The notes beneath the pieces are model-generated. The model saw only the letters and a list, made by a program, of their open reading frames with translations, did no database searches and had not been told where the DNA came from. Positions 53,011-62,871 of a stretch of 64,000 nucleotides of DNA are shown here, in pieces. Source of the DNA: Cognatishimia activa (GTDB lineage: Bacteria > Pseudomonadota > Alphaproteobacteria > Rhodobacterales > Rhodobacteraceae); assembly GCF_017798205.1 (NCBI RefSeq), contig NZ_CP060010.1, positions 2,542,001 through 2,606,000 of the forward strand, read 5' to 3'. The translations under genes were made by a program, and so were the position numbers. Every line of letters starts with the position of its first letter. The stretch's first letter is position 1.

Positions 53011-53179
53011 AGCGACGGGTCTCCTGTCTAGGCTGGGGGCATGCTAGCGTTTTAAAACGGTTTTGAGTAGGGCGAATTCTGTTGACCCAACTTGAAGCAG
53101 TTTCTTTCGGCTAAATCATAGTGTTTCAAATGGTCGCGTTTTCGTTCAACTTGACATAAATCCCAATCAGGAGGCCCCT

Positions 53180-53812
53180 ATGACGTTTGAAACTTGGTTG
53201 ATTTATGTTGCGACCGTTCTGGCTTTGATGAGCACACCGGGACCGAGCCAGCTTTTGATGCTGTCTAACAGTGGAACACATGGGTTTCGCAGGGCTCTTT
53301 CTACCGCGGCAGGCGATCTTAGCGCGAATATGTTGCAGATGTTGGCTGCTGGATTGGGTTTGGCAGCCGTGATCGCGGCCTCAGCCACTGCGCTGTCGGT
53401 GATCAAATGGGCGGGGGTGGCTTATCTGATCTGGTTGGGCGCGCGAATGATTTTGAAAGCAAAAGCGAATGATCCCAATACGCGGGCAGAACAGGCAGAC
53501 GTGTCCGCCCGTGCCTTGTGGATGCAGGGGTTTATCACCTCTGCGGCAAACCCGAAGGCTGTCGTGTTTTTCGCAGCGCTCTTTCCGCAGTTCATTTCAG
53601 CAGAGGCAGCCTTCTGGCCGCAGTTCCTGATCTTGTCTGCCACTTATCTCGCGATGGATGGTGCATTCCTTTGCGCCTATGGCGGCAGTGCAAGCTGGAT
53701 CGCGGCACGGTTCAAAGGCGCGGCCAAGCTTTGGATTGAACGTTTGGGGGGTGGGTTCATGATTGCAGCGGCTGTGCTTTTGGGTCTCAAATCGGTCACA
53801 GACCGCGCATAG
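53180..53812 (+). CDS. LysE family amino-acid exporter
   Basis: 210 aa, start ATG with CAGGAGGC upstream. Six hydrophobic segments. The LysE/RhtB signature TPGPSQLLMLSNSGTHGFRRAL in the first loop is followed by AGDLSANMLQMLAAGLGLAAVI and LWMQGFITSAANPKAVVFFAALFPQF (NPKA motif). It exports amino acids or derivatives such as homoserine lactones or threonine through the inner membrane. The substrate is not deducible. It is a single gene; a structured region follows it. Confidence 0.93.
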   Translation: MTFETWLIYVATVLALMSTPGPSQLLMLSNSGTHGFRRALSTAAGDLSANMLQMLAAGLGLAAVIAASATALSVIKWAGVAYLIWLGARMILKAKANDPNTRAEQADVSARALWMQGFITSAANPKAVVFFAALFPQFISAEAAFWPQFLILSATYLAMDGAFLCAYGGSASWIAARFKGAAKLWIERLGGGFMIAAAVLLGLKSVTDRA

Positions 53813-53859
53813 ATCCCGCACAAAGCTTACTTTTACGTAAGGTTCCGCTTGAGATTGAA

Positions 53860-53958
53860 TGAGGTCGCCCAGCATAGTCCTGATTGGGAGCAGGGGGGCT
53901 TTCGGTGCGGCATGACGCGCAAGGGAACTCCAAAAGCCTAAATGCTGGGCGGACCTCA
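53860..53958. repeat. 99-bp inverted-repeat region downstream of the LysE gene
   Basis: TGAGGTCGCCCAGCAT (53860-53875) and ATGCTGGGCGGACCTCA (53942-53958) are reverse complements apart from one missing base. They enclose 66 bases with smaller possible stems (GGCTTT/AAAGCC). It does not encode a protein. It lies between the convergent LysE and RND genes; it could be a structured RNA, a processing signal or a relic of an element. Confidence 0.6.
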
Positions 53959-53960
53959 GA

Positions 53961-53987
53961 GCTTGCGGCGGCGTTAACGCCGCAAGC
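53961..53987. terminator. hairpin at the 3' end of the RND gene
   Basis: Perfect 10-base arms GCTTGCGGCG (53961-53970) and CGCCGCAAGC (53978-53987) with a seven-base loop, 11 bases beyond the RND stop on the minus strand. No T tract is present, so the terminator role is likely but not certain. Confidence 0.6.
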
Positions 53988-53998
53988 GTTCCGCGAAC

Positions 53999-56900
53999 TT
54001 ATTCCGCAGCGCGCAAGTCTCCTTTGGTGGGCTGCAGGGGTTCAATCACATCCTGACCATCATCCCAGAGGATTTCGGGTGCGCGGAATTTCTTGGCTTC
54101 CCGGCGCAAAGCCCAGTCGCGGGCGACACGGCTGCCACGACCACGGGTGATCCGCGCAAGCAGGCGCAAGAACCAAGCCGCGTAGGTGGTGGCCCAAACG
54201 CGTAGGGCGAGCATCGACGGGGTGAAGACCAGCGTCAGTACCGTCGCGATGCCAAGGCCAAAGACCACCGCCGTCGCCAGCTGTTTCCACCAGAGCGCGG
54301 TTGGGCTGTCGATGGAGTAGCCCCCGTTCACGAAGTCCAGCGAGAGGCCGAACATCATCGGGGCAAGGCCTGCCATTGTGGTGATGGTGGTCAGCAAAAC
54401 GGGGCGCAGACGGTCTTGGGCCGTGCGAATGATCGCCTCGATGCGGGGCATGTATTGGCTGTATTCCTGATAGGTATCGATCAGAACGATATTGTTGTTC
54501 ACCACGATCCCCGCCAAAGCCACGATGCCCGTGCCGGTCATAATGATCGAGAAGGCCTGATCCATGACCAGCATCCCGATCAGAACGCCGGTGGTGGACA
54601 GGATCACGGCCAAAAGCACCAGAACCGAGTTATAGAAGCTGTTGAACTGCGCCAGCAGGATGATGAACATCAGCCCCAGCGCGCCAAGGAAGGCATTGCC
54701 AAGGAAGGCCTGACTTTCCGCTTCGTCCTCTTGGTCACCGGTCCACTCCCATTCGATGCCATGGGCAAACGGAGAGGTTTCCAGCCACGACGTGATCAAG
54801 GTGATCTGCTCAGCAGGGGTCAGCGGGACTGCTGTGAAACCGGCTTCAGTCAGTTCGGCTTGGAGCGCAGTGTCCGCTTCATAGTCCGCCGCCGGGATCA
54901 CGCGGGTTTCCCCGGTGGTCTCGTTTTTCAGAAGCATTTGCGCTGTTGCAACGCCCGCTTTCACATCGAAATAGCGGGTCTGATCGACACGGTTGATTTC
55001 GGCCAGTTTTGGAACCGGCTGGCGGGTGATGAAGTTGGACAAAGGCACCAGACCGCCTTGGGTACGCACCTTGAGCGTGTCCAGCGTGCTCAGAACGCGG
55101 TCCTCTTCTGGCAGACGCACGCGGATCTCGCTTTCCTCGTCTGATCCGTCCTGCGTGTAGGTGTCCAACAGGATGCCACGGGTCACCAGCTGCACCATCG
55201 CGCCAACGGTTGCCACGTCGGCGCCATAGCGGCCCGCGCGTTCCACGTCGACTTCGATCTCCCAGTCGATGCCGGGCAAGGGCAGGGTGTCTTCAATCAG
55301 CGTCAGCCCGTCAGTCGCGTCAAACTGAGCACGCGCCATGCGCGTTGCGGCCAGAAGGTCTTCCCAATTGTCACCTTTCAGGCGCAGGTGTACGGGCTTG
55401 GCAGAGGCAGGACCTCGGCTAGCGGCAAGGATTTCAACCTGAGCACCGGGGATCTGTTCCAGCTCTGCCATGAGTTCATCGATGATCGTGTCGCCGTCAA
55501 ATTCCAGCGCTTTCACTTGTTGGTTCACGGTGTAGTCGATGAATGGGATGGTGAACCAAGGCTCCTGGTTCTCAGGCCGGTCTTCCCAAGGAATGGTTTC
55601 AAATTGGATCTGACCAACAGTATCCCCCGGAGGCTGCGCGCCGCCGGTGTTGTTGTTGAGGCCCCCTTCACCCGCAAAGGCAAAGGCGGTCTCCACTCCA
55701 GGATGGGCGATGACGATCTCTTCGGCTTGCTTAACAAGGCCGTCTTTTTGTTCCAGCGACAGGTTACCCCGCGCTTTGACATAGACGATGGCCATTTCAG
55801 GCTCGGATTCCACGAAGAACTCGACGCCTTTGTTGTTCGCGCCAAAATAGGTGAAGACCGAGACCACAAAAAAGGCCACGGCGACGATCGAGACAATCGG
55901 CATGATCGGATTGCCCGCGATCAGCTTGATGAACCAGCCAAAGGGTGACAGACGGAGACCTGAGCGCACGCGTTTCTGGCGGCGGGTGAACATAACGGCG
56001 TCCACGGTGATCGAACCCGCGAAGGCTCCGCCCAAGAACATCACAAAGCCCAGAATAAAGCCGACCATGGCCGGGAAGGGGGCTTCTCCGCCAAAGAGGT
56101 AGCCGGGGTTCAGGATGGTCATAGCGCCTGCAAACACGAGGAACAGCGATGGCGGCACCAAAATTGCGCGCACCAGCCAGGGGGTGCGTTTGCGCAGCAC
56201 ATCAGAGGCGCGCTGGAAGCTGCGGCTGAGACGGCCAGACACACCGCCCATGACGGGCAGATAGATCAGCGCAACCACGAGCGACGCCGACAAAACGAAG
56301 ATCAATGTCACAGGCAACATACCCATGAACTGCCCCGGAACCCCCGGCCAGAAGAGCATGGGCAAGAAGGCACAGAGCGTCGTCGCAGTCGACGAGACAA
56401 TCGGCCAGAACATGCGTTTGGCGGCCTCGGTATATGCGTGCATCGGGCCGACGCCGGATTTGATGCGTTTGTCCGCGTATTCCACGACCACAATCGCACC
56501 GTCCACAAGCATACCGACCGCAAGGATCAGGCCGAACATGACGATGTTTGAAACCGTCACGCCCATCAATGCGAGGAGGACGAAACATAGAAGGAAGGAC
56601 GTCGGGATCGCAAAACCCACCAGCAACGCAGCGCGCGTGCCCAAGGCAGCCAAGACCACGATCATCACAAGCGCAATCGCGGTCATGACCGAACCCTCAA
56701 GCTGGCTAACCATAGAGCCAACGATCCGGCTTTGGTCATTAGATGTGCCAAGCTCAACCGAGGCTTTGAGTTCAGGTGGCCAATCGGCAGAGGCTTCTTC
56801 GACCGCGAGCTTCACCTCTTCGGCGGTGCCAATCAGGTTAAAACCGCGCCGTTTCACGACCTGCAGAGCAACCGTATTTACGCCGTTAAAGCGCGCGGTG

Positions 56901-57706
56901 CCGACACGGTCTTCGAATGTCAGTTTGATCTGCGCCAGATCGCCCAAGGTCACGATCCGGTCGCCATTGGTTTTTACCGGTAGGCCATAGACGTCGGTCG
57001 CATCACTAAAGGACGACGGAATCTTGACCGCGAAAGTACCCTGCGAGGTCTCAACTTCGCCTGCCGCAATCAGCTGGTTGTTGTTGCGCACGACATTGAT
57101 CAGTTCAGAGGCGGTGACGTTGTAAGCCTCAAGCCGCAAGGGGTCGATCAGAACCTCAAGCATCTCTTCGCGCTTGCCCGCGATACCGGCTTCCAGAACC
57201 GCATCCATGCTCTCGAGCATTTCCTGCAGGTCTTCGGCGACGCGCGACATGGTGCGTTCAGGCACTTGGCCCGTCAGGTTCACAATGATGATCGGAAACT
57301 CAGAGAAGTTGATTTCGTTGACAGAATAGCTGTCAAACCCGTCAGGAAACTGGCTTTCGGCGGTGCCCATTGCGTCGCGCACATCGGCCATAATCTTGGT
57401 TTTGTCCCAGCCGAACTCGAACTCCAGCCCGACACCGGCATAGCCTTCGGCCGCCGTGGCGGTCATTTCCTTAAGGCCATCCAGATCTGCGAATTCGGTT
57501 TCCATCGGCTTGACCAACAGAGTTTCCGCGTCACTCGCGGAGATGCCGGGGAAGGGGACAGAGACAAAGAGCGCCGGGATCTCAATATCCGGCTCGCCCT
57601 CTTTGGGCAGCGTGAAATAGGCGAAGCCGCCTGCCACCAGAGATAAGATAATGAATGCAATGACCATGCGGGCGCGCGAGGCGGCCCAGTCTACGATCCC
57701 AGTCAT
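53999..57706 (-). CDS. RND efflux permease
   Basis: 1235 aa, longer than the 1020-1050 aa of typical AcrB-like pumps. It has an N-terminal helix (RMVIAFIILSLVAGGFAYF), then the porter domain with YPGI-like FPGISASDAETLL and helix 4 with a single acidic VDGAIVVVEY (Asp402). The second half repeats the layout (TGTGIVALAGIVVNNNIVLIDTY). Between the halves (about residues 505-580) lie two extra hydrophobic segments (LVRAILVPPSLFLVFAGAMT and AMVGFILGFVMFLGGAFAG), which account for part of the extra length. The C-terminus is a long polar tail. It forms a trimeric proton-driven pump with the adaptor encoded just upstream; no outer-membrane channel gene is in the window. Confidence 0.93.
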   Translation of the reverse strand: MTGIVDWAASRARMVIAFIILSLVAGGFAYFTLPKEGEPDIEIPALFVSVPFPGISASDAETLLVKPMETEFADLDGLKEMTATAAEGYAGVGLEFEFGWDKTKIMADVRDAMGTAESQFPDGFDSYSVNEINFSEFPIIIVNLTGQVPERTMSRVAEDLQEMLESMDAVLEAGIAGKREEMLEVLIDPLRLEAYNVTASELINVVRNNNQLIAAGEVETSQGTFAVKIPSSFSDATDVYGLPVKTNGDRIVTLGDLAQIKLTFEDRVGTARFNGVNTVALQVVKRRGFNLIGTAEEVKLAVEEASADWPPELKASVELGTSNDQSRIVGSMVSQLEGSVMTAIALVMIVVLAALGTRAALLVGFAIPTSFLLCFVLLALMGVTVSNIVMFGLILAVGMLVDGAIVVVEYADKRIKSGVGPMHAYTEAAKRMFWPIVSSTATTLCAFLPMLFWPGVPGQFMGMLPVTLIFVLSASLVVALIYLPVMGGVSGRLSRSFQRASDVLRKRTPWLVRAILVPPSLFLVFAGAMTILNPGYLFGGEAPFPAMVGFILGFVMFLGGAFAGSITVDAVMFTRRQKRVRSGLRLSPFGWFIKLIAGNPIMPIVSIVAVAFFVVSVFTYFGANNKGVEFFVESEPEMAIVYVKARGNLSLEQKDGLVKQAEEIVIAHPGVETAFAFAGEGGLNNNTGGAQPPGDTVGQIQFETIPWEDRPENQEPWFTIPFIDYTVNQQVKALEFDGDTIIDELMAELEQIPGAQVEILAASRGPASAKPVHLRLKGDNWEDLLAATRMARAQFDATDGLTLIEDTLPLPGIDWEIEVDVERAGRYGADVATVGAMVQLVTRGILLDTYTQDGSDEESEIRVRLPEEDRVLSTLDTLKVRTQGGLVPLSNFITRQPVPKLAEINRVDQTRYFDVKAGVATAQMLLKNETTGETRVIPAADYEADTALQAELTEAGFTAVPLTPAEQITLITSWLETSPFAHGIEWEWTGDQEDEAESQAFLGNAFLGALGLMFIILLAQFNSFYNSVLVLLAVILSTTGVLIGMLVMDQAFSIIMTGTGIVALAGIVVNNNIVLIDTYQEYSQYMPRIEAIIRTAQDRLRPVLLTTITTMAGLAPMMFGLSLDFVNGGYSIDSPTALWWKQLATAVVFGLGIATVLTLVFTPSMLALRVWATTYAAWFLRLLARITRGRGSRVARDWALRREAKKFRAPEILWDDGQDVIEPLQPTKGDLRAAE

Positions 57707-58953
57707 TCGTTCGTCTCCTGATAACTCGCCTCCACGGGAACGCCGGGGATGACGTACTCTTGACCAATGACAATAACATCGGCGGCCTCAGGGAGACCCG
57801 CCAGCCAGACGCCGTCGATCGTGTCACGCAACATTGTGACAGGGACGAAGTCGGCTTTCTTTTCGGCTGTGACTGTGCGCACGCCCAAGGTGCCTTCGTC
57901 ATTCAGCGTCAGGACCGACTGCGGCAACAGATGCGCAGATTTACCGTCTGAGGCGATGATGATCTCAGCAGTCTGACCGTCGCGGATTTTCAGGTCCGCG
58001 TTGTCGACGGTGATTTCGACGCGGAACGTACGGGTGGTTTCATCAGCGGCGCGGGACAGGAAGGTTACTTCGCCGATCACCTCGTTGCCGTCGGTCAAAC
58101 GCGCGCCAGCACGTGCGCCGAGCTGCACGCGGTTCACTTCGGTTTCCGGCACAAAGCCCACGAGCTTCACAGGGTCCAACTGGATGATCGTCGCGCAATG
58201 GGCGCTATTCGGGCTGTTCACGCTGAGCAAGCCGCCGATTTCGGCTGTGTCGGTTTCCAGCAGGCCACCGAACGGAGCGAAGACCTTCAGGCGGTCGATT
58301 TCTTTCTGTGCCGAGGCCACACCTGCTTCGGCGGACTCGATATTGGCTTGCGCGCTTTCCAGACCGGATAGCGCCGAAGACACGCCTGCTTCCGCTGCAC
58401 GAACTGCCGCTTGGGTCGCCGCCACGCGGGTTTCAGAGGCGAAGCCCTCCTTAGAAAGACGCTCGGCGGCGTTGTCATTGATGCGTGCTTCTTCCAAAGC
58501 AGCGCGGGCTTGTTCAACAACGGCCTGCGCGGCTGGGGCGGCGGCTTTGGCAGAGGCCAAACGCGCCTGTGCCTCGGCCAAGGACGCCAGACGCGTGCCC
58601 GGATCGATTTCGCAGAGCAACTGACCCGCTTCGACCAGTGCGCCTTTGCGCAGAGGCTCAGAGATCACGAGGCCCGAGGTCTCTGCCATGACATCCAACT
58701 GGCGGGTTGCTTCCGTCTCGCCCCGCAGCACAACCGCGCTGTCGATCACACGGGCTGTCGACTGGATCGCTACTACGCGCACCACATTTTCAGTTGATTC
58801 TACTGTTTCCGCAGGCTCCGCAGTTTCGGTAACCACAGTGTCACTGTCTCCGGATCCACCGGATGCAAATTCCAACAACTGCTCACGTTGGATTACAAAT
58901 AAAAACAAAAACGCCGTTACGATTGCGGCAATAATAACTGGTACTGGCTTCAT
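57703..58953 (-). CDS. RND efflux periplasmic adaptor (membrane fusion protein)
   Basis: 416 aa from ATG 58953. An N-terminal membrane anchor (PVIIAAIVTAFLFLFVI) is followed by a linker. A lipoyl/biotinyl half-domain (VMAETSGLVISEPLRKGALVEAGQLLCEIDPG) precedes a long Ala-rich coiled-coil hairpin (about residues 130-245). The second lipoyl half (KVFAPFGGLLETDTAEIGGLL) and beta-barrel (PVKLVGFVPETEVNRVQLGA) domains then follow. There is no lipobox. It overlaps the RND permease by four bases and is the adaptor that links the pump to an outer-membrane channel encoded elsewhere. Confidence 0.95.
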   Translation of the reverse strand: MKPVPVIIAAIVTAFLFLFVIQREQLLEFASGGSGDSDTVVTETAEPAETVESTENVVRVVAIQSTARVIDSAVVLRGETEATRQLDVMAETSGLVISEPLRKGALVEAGQLLCEIDPGTRLASLAEAQARLASAKAAAPAAQAVVEQARAALEEARINDNAAERLSKEGFASETRVAATQAAVRAAEAGVSSALSGLESAQANIESAEAGVASAQKEIDRLKVFAPFGGLLETDTAEIGGLLSVNSPNSAHCATIIQLDPVKLVGFVPETEVNRVQLGARAGARLTDGNEVIGEVTFLSRAADETTRTFRVEITVDNADLKIRDGQTAEIIIASDGKSAHLLPQSVLTLNDEGTLGVRTVTAEKKADFVPVTMLRDTIDGVWLAGLPEAADVIVIGQEYVIPGVPVEASYQETNE

Positions 58954-59159
58954 TTCCCCTGCCTTATGTTGGCAACCTCTGATTTGCAATTAGGGTTAAG
59001 GACTCTGATTACAATGGCGCAAACAGATTTTTTTGAACTGACCAGTTTAGTTTACTTTTCTCGTGGAACCGTTGCAAGAGCAGCATAGTTTTGCCGTCAA
59101 CACTTGGCCTTTGGTGTGGCAAAGGCTATGAGAGGGAAAATCGAATAGGGGTAGGGTCT

Positions 59160-59834
59160 GTGAGCGATACCGACAGCTTTATTGATGAAGTCACCGAAGA
59201 GGTGCGCCGCGATGCATTGTTCGCGCAATTCCGCCGCTATGGCTGGATTGCGGTCGTGGCGGTTGTCGCCATCGTAGGCGGGGCGACCTGGAATGAATAC
59301 AACAAGTCTCAAACCGCAAGTGCCGCGCAAGCCACTGGGGATGCTTTGCTTTTTGCGCTTGGAACGCCTGAGGCGTCTGAACAGGCCGCGGCTTTGCAAA
59401 TTGCAGATCTTCAGTCCTCTGACGCGGAAATCGTGCGTCAACTTCTGCTGAGTGCCGCGCAACTGGATGCGGGCGACGCTGAGGCTGCGGCGGCCACGCT
59501 GAACGCGGCGGCCACCACGGATGTCGATGCCGTCTATAAAGACCTTGCCGCGTTTAAAGCGGTGCTGGCGCAAAGCGACACATTGTCCGCTCAGGATCGC
59601 CGGATTGCCTTTGAAGCGCTGTCTGCGCCGGGTCGTCCAATGGCGCTCTTTGCCTCAGAACAGATCGCTTTGCTGGAAATTGAGGCAGGAAATACAGAGG
59701 CCGCCATCACACGTTTGCAGACAATTTCGCTGGATGCGGGCGCATCTGCGGGCTTGCGTCAACGCGCAAGTCAGTTGATTGTGGCTCTTGGGGGCGAACC
59801 AGAAGATTTGCCGGCTGGGACAGAAGGTCAGTAA
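59160..59834 (+). CDS. YfgM-like membrane protein (tetratricopeptide-like)
   Basis: 224 aa from a GTG at 59160 with AGGG upstream. The N-terminus (SDTDSFIDEVTEEVRRDALFAQFRRYGWIAVVAVVAIVGGATW) has a short cytoplasmic part and one membrane helix, then a periplasmic Ala-rich helical-repeat domain. This is the architecture of YfgM/DUF2133, an ancillary subunit of the Sec translocon that contacts chaperones. The gene order yfgM-bamB-der matches gammaproteobacteria and supports the call. Confidence 0.87.
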   Translation: MSDTDSFIDEVTEEVRRDALFAQFRRYGWIAVVAVVAIVGGATWNEYNKSQTASAAQATGDALLFALGTPEASEQAAALQIADLQSSDAEIVRQLLLSAAQLDAGDAEAAAATLNAAATTDVDAVYKDLAAFKAVLAQSDTLSAQDRRIAFEALSAPGRPMALFASEQIALLEIEAGNTEAAITRLQTISLDAGASAGLRQRASQLIVALGGEPEDLPAGTEGQ

Positions 59835-59868
59835 GATCACGCAAACCACTCGGCGGGAGGGACATCGT

Positions 59869-61173
59869 ATGAAATTCGGGACACTGCTTTTGGCAGCGGC
59901 CAGCACGTTGGTTCTGACGGCCTGTGCGCAACGCGAAGTTCTGCTGACCGGCGAACGTGAAAGCATCCGGGGTGACGAGATTGCTCTGGAACTGCCTTCT
60001 GAAAGTAAAGCGATCCGCCTGCCGGGTGTGACCCGCAACACAAGCTGGACCCACCGTCACGGCACGCCGCGCTATCGCACGAGCCATCCTGCTTTGGGCG
60101 CGAGCCCGACATTGGCATGGTCTGCGGACATCGGCGCGGGTGAGGGGCGTCGTGCGCGTATCTCTACCGATCCTGTCATGGCCGATGGGCGTATCTTTAC
60201 GGTTGATGCAGAATCCAACCTCGTAGCGACCTCGACCTCGGGTGCGCGCATTTGGTCGCGCAGTCTGACGCCGGCAGGCGACGATGCGCGGGATGCCTCC
60301 GGTGGTGGTTTGGCGATTTCCGACGGTGTCCTCTATGTGACCACCGGTTTTGGCCGTCTTTTGGCGGTGAACGCCTCTGATGGCGCGGTGCAGTGGGAAC
60401 AGCGTCTTGGGGCTACCGGCAATGGCGCACCTGTTGTCTATGGCAACCTGATCTACTTCGTGGCCGGTGACGACGTCGCTTGGGCCGTCAATAAATCCAA
60501 CGGACGGATCGAGTGGAAACTGACCTCGACTCCCTCTGTGAACAACCTGCAAGTGCCGTCAGCCCCTGCGCTGTCTGATCGCTTTGCGGTCTTTGCCTTT
60601 GGCTCTGGCGAAGTGCAAACCGCCTTCCGTCGCGGCGGTGTGCGCTTTTGGGACGCGGGCATTCAAGGCCAACGTATCGGTCGCGCCTTGTCGACAGTCG
60701 GAGACATCACCGGTGATCCTGTGATCGTCGGCTCTACGGTTTATGTGGCTAACCACTCTGGCCGCATCGCAGCGCTGGATCTGGAAAGCGGCGAGCGCAA
60801 ATGGACCACTGCCGAAGGCGCGATTGGTCCGGTTTGGCCTGTGGGTGGTTCTCTGTTTTTTGTCAATGAACAGAACCAGTTGGTGCGCTTGAATGCCTCT
60901 GACGGATCGCATGTCTGGGTCAAAGGCCTGCCTGACTTCGTCAAGGCACGCCCGCGTCGCCAGGTGGCGCGTTATGCCCATTACGGGCCTGTTCTGGCGG
61001 GTGGTCGTCTCTATGTGGCCTCTTCTGATGACACGCTCCGTGCCTTTGATCCGGCCTCGGGTGAGATGGTCTATTCCACCGCAATCCCGGGTGGCGCAGC
61101 CTCTAGCCCGATTGTTGTGGACGGCACGCTTTATGTTGTCAGCAAAAAGGGCCAATTGTTGGCTTTCCGTTAA
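59869..61173 (+). CDS. bamB: outer-membrane assembly lipoprotein BamB
   Basis: 434 aa from ATG 59869 with GGGAGGG upstream. The signal MKFGTLLLAAASTLVLTAC has a clean lipobox (LTAC) with Cys19 lipidated, and export to the outer membrane would use LolCD. The mature protein is an eight-bladed PQQ-like beta-propeller with repeated blades (GRIFTVDAESNLVATS, GVLYVTTGFGRLLAVNASDG, GRIAALDLESGERKW, GTLYVVSKKGQLLAFR). It scaffolds BamA in beta-barrel assembly. It sits in the conserved yfgM-bamB-der arrangement. Confidence 0.94.
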   Translation: MKFGTLLLAAASTLVLTACAQREVLLTGERESIRGDEIALELPSESKAIRLPGVTRNTSWTHRHGTPRYRTSHPALGASPTLAWSADIGAGEGRRARISTDPVMADGRIFTVDAESNLVATSTSGARIWSRSLTPAGDDARDASGGGLAISDGVLYVTTGFGRLLAVNASDGAVQWEQRLGATGNGAPVVYGNLIYFVAGDDVAWAVNKSNGRIEWKLTSTPSVNNLQVPSAPALSDRFAVFAFGSGEVQTAFRRGGVRFWDAGIQGQRIGRALSTVGDITGDPVIVGSTVYVANHSGRIAALDLESGERKWTTAEGAIGPVWPVGGSLFFVNEQNQLVRLNASDGSHVWVKGLPDFVKARPRRQVARYAHYGPVLAGGRLYVASSDDTLRAFDPASGEMVYSTAIPGGAASSPIVVDGTLYVVSKKGQLLAFR

Positions 61174-61219
61174 GGGAAATATGCTGTAAGGCCGCGTCTT
61201 CAGACCTCTGGAGAGTATC

Positions 61220-62683
61220 ATGAGTTTCACACTCGCCATCGTGGGGCGCCCGAATGTGGGCAAATCCACGCTGTTCAATCGCCTTGTGGGCAAGAAGCTG
61301 GCTTTGGTTGACGACCAGCCGGGCGTCACGCGTGATTTGCGCGAAGGTGAGGCGCGTCTGGGCGATCTGCGCTTTACTGTGATTGATACGGCGGGTCTTG
61401 AGGATGCGACTGACGACAGTCTGCAGGGCCGTATGCGTCGCTTGACGGAACGCGCTGTGGATATGGCCGATGTCTGCCTGTTCATGATCGACGCGAGGGC
61501 AGGGGTCACGCCGACCGACATGATTTTCGCCGAGATCCTGCGCAAGAAATCCGCCCATGTGATTTTGGCTGCCAACAAAGGCGAAGGCGCGGCCGCCGAT
61601 GCAGGTGTGATTGAGGCCTACTCATTGGGTCTGGGCGAGCCGATCCGCCTGTCAGCCGAGCACGGCGAAGGGATGAATGACCTCTTTGTTCAGCTTTTGC
61701 CCGTTGAAGAGAAATTCAAGAAACTGGCTGAAGAAACCGCGCCAGAAACGGATGTGGAGCTGGATGACGACGCCGAAGAGGGCGCTGTTCCCAAGCCCAC
61801 AAACGAAAAACCTCTGCAAATTGCCGTGGTTGGCCGTCCGAACGCGGGCAAGTCTACACTGATCAACAAGATCATTGGCGAAGATCGCCTGCTGACCGGC
61901 CCTGAAGCCGGTATCACCCGCGACGCGATCTCCCTGCGCACGACGTGGAACGAAACGCCCATGCGGATATTTGACACCGCCGGCATGCGCAAGAAGGCCA
62001 AAGTGCAGGATAAGGTCGAGAAGCTCTCGGTCTCTGACGGTCTGCGTGCGGTGAAATTCGCTGAGGTCGTGGTGGTCTTGCTGGATGCGGCAATTCCCTT
62101 TGAACAACAAGACCTTAGGATCGCAGACCTCGCCGAGCGCGAAGGCCGCGCCGTGGTGGTGGCCGTCAACAAATGGGACGTTGAGGACGCCAAGCAGGAA
62201 AAACTGCGCGACCTTAAGGAAGCCTTCGGACGTCTGTTGCCACAGCTGCGGGGCGCACCTCTGATTACGGTGTCTGCGAAAACTGGCCGAGGTCTTGAAC
62301 GCCTGCATGACGCCATCCTGCGCGCCTATGACGTGTGGAACCGTCGTGTCACCACGGCTCAACTGAACCGCTGGCTGACGGGCATGCTGGAACAGCACCC
62401 GCCGCCCGCACCACAAGGCAAGCGGATCAAACTGCGGTATATGACACAGGCCAAATCCCGGCCTCCGGGATTTGTGGTGATGTGTAGCCATCCCGACAAG
62501 ATGCCCGACAGCTATTCTCGTTATCTTGTCAATGGCTTGCGCGAAGACTTTGATATGCCAGGCACGCCGATCCGGCTGCATATGCGTGGGCAGGGGGATA
62601 AGAACCCCTATAAAGGCACGCGCAAGAAGAACGCGGGTGCGCTGAAAAAGCACATCACGCCTCGGGCAAAGCGCGAGAAGTAA
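61220..62683 (+). CDS. der: ribosome-associated GTPase Der (EngA)
   Basis: 487 aa with two tandem GTPase domains: P-loops GRPNVGKST (about residue 9) and GRPNAGKST (about residue 206). Guanine-specificity motifs appear as NKGE (domain 1, atypical) and NKWD (domain 2), with DTAG (twice). A C-terminal KH-like domain ([21 protein letters not shown]) ends in the basic tail common to the family. Der is required for 50S subunit maturation. An acidic linker ([10 protein letters not shown]) joins the two G domains. A likely terminator lies downstream. Confidence 0.97.
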   Translation: MSFTLAIVGRPNVGKSTLFNRLVGKKLALVDDQPGVTRDLREGEARLGDLRFTVIDTAGLEDATDDSLQGRMRRLTERAVDMADVCLFMIDARAGVTPTDMIFAEILRKKSAHVILAANKGEGAAADAGVIEAYSLGLGEPIRLSAEHGEGMNDLFVQLLPVEEKFKKLAEETAPETDVELDDDAEEGAVPKPTNEKPLQIAVVGRPNAGKSTLINKIIGEDRLLTGPEAGITRDAISLRTTWNETPMRIFDTAGMRKKAKVQDKVEKLSVSDGLRAVKFAEVVVVLLDAAIPFEQQDLRIADLAEREGRAVVVAVNKWDVEDAKQEKLRDLKEAFGRLLPQLRGAPLITVSAKTGRGLERLHDAILRAYDVWNRRVTTAQLNRWLTGMLEQHPPPAPQGKRIKLRYMTQAKSRPPGFVVMCSHPDKMPDSYSRYLVNGLREDFDMPGTPIRLHMRGQGDKNPYKGTRKKNAGALKKHITPRAKREK

Positions 62684-62827
62684 TCAGGGAGCCATGCCCT
62701 GCGGTGGACCGGGGGGCGGCGCACCAACGCATATTACAGCCACTTAATAGTCTCGGCATCCGTGAAAGCCAAAAATGTTGCGCGACAGGAGAGAATGCGC
62801 CGGCCCATGGGGCCGGTCCGGCGCAGG

Positions 62828-62868
62828 GCATGGCGGGCCTAAGGCCCTTGATTCCATGCCAGGTTTTT
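62828..62868 (+). terminator. der terminator
   Basis: GGCATGG (62828-62834) pairs with CCATGCC (62854-62860), with an inner GGGCC/GGCCC stem, followed by AGG and five T residues. Another palindrome, CCGGCCCATGGGGCCGG (62800-62816), lies just upstream. Both are in the 188-base gap between the convergent der and serS genes. Confidence 0.8.
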
Positions 62869-62871
62869 CCT

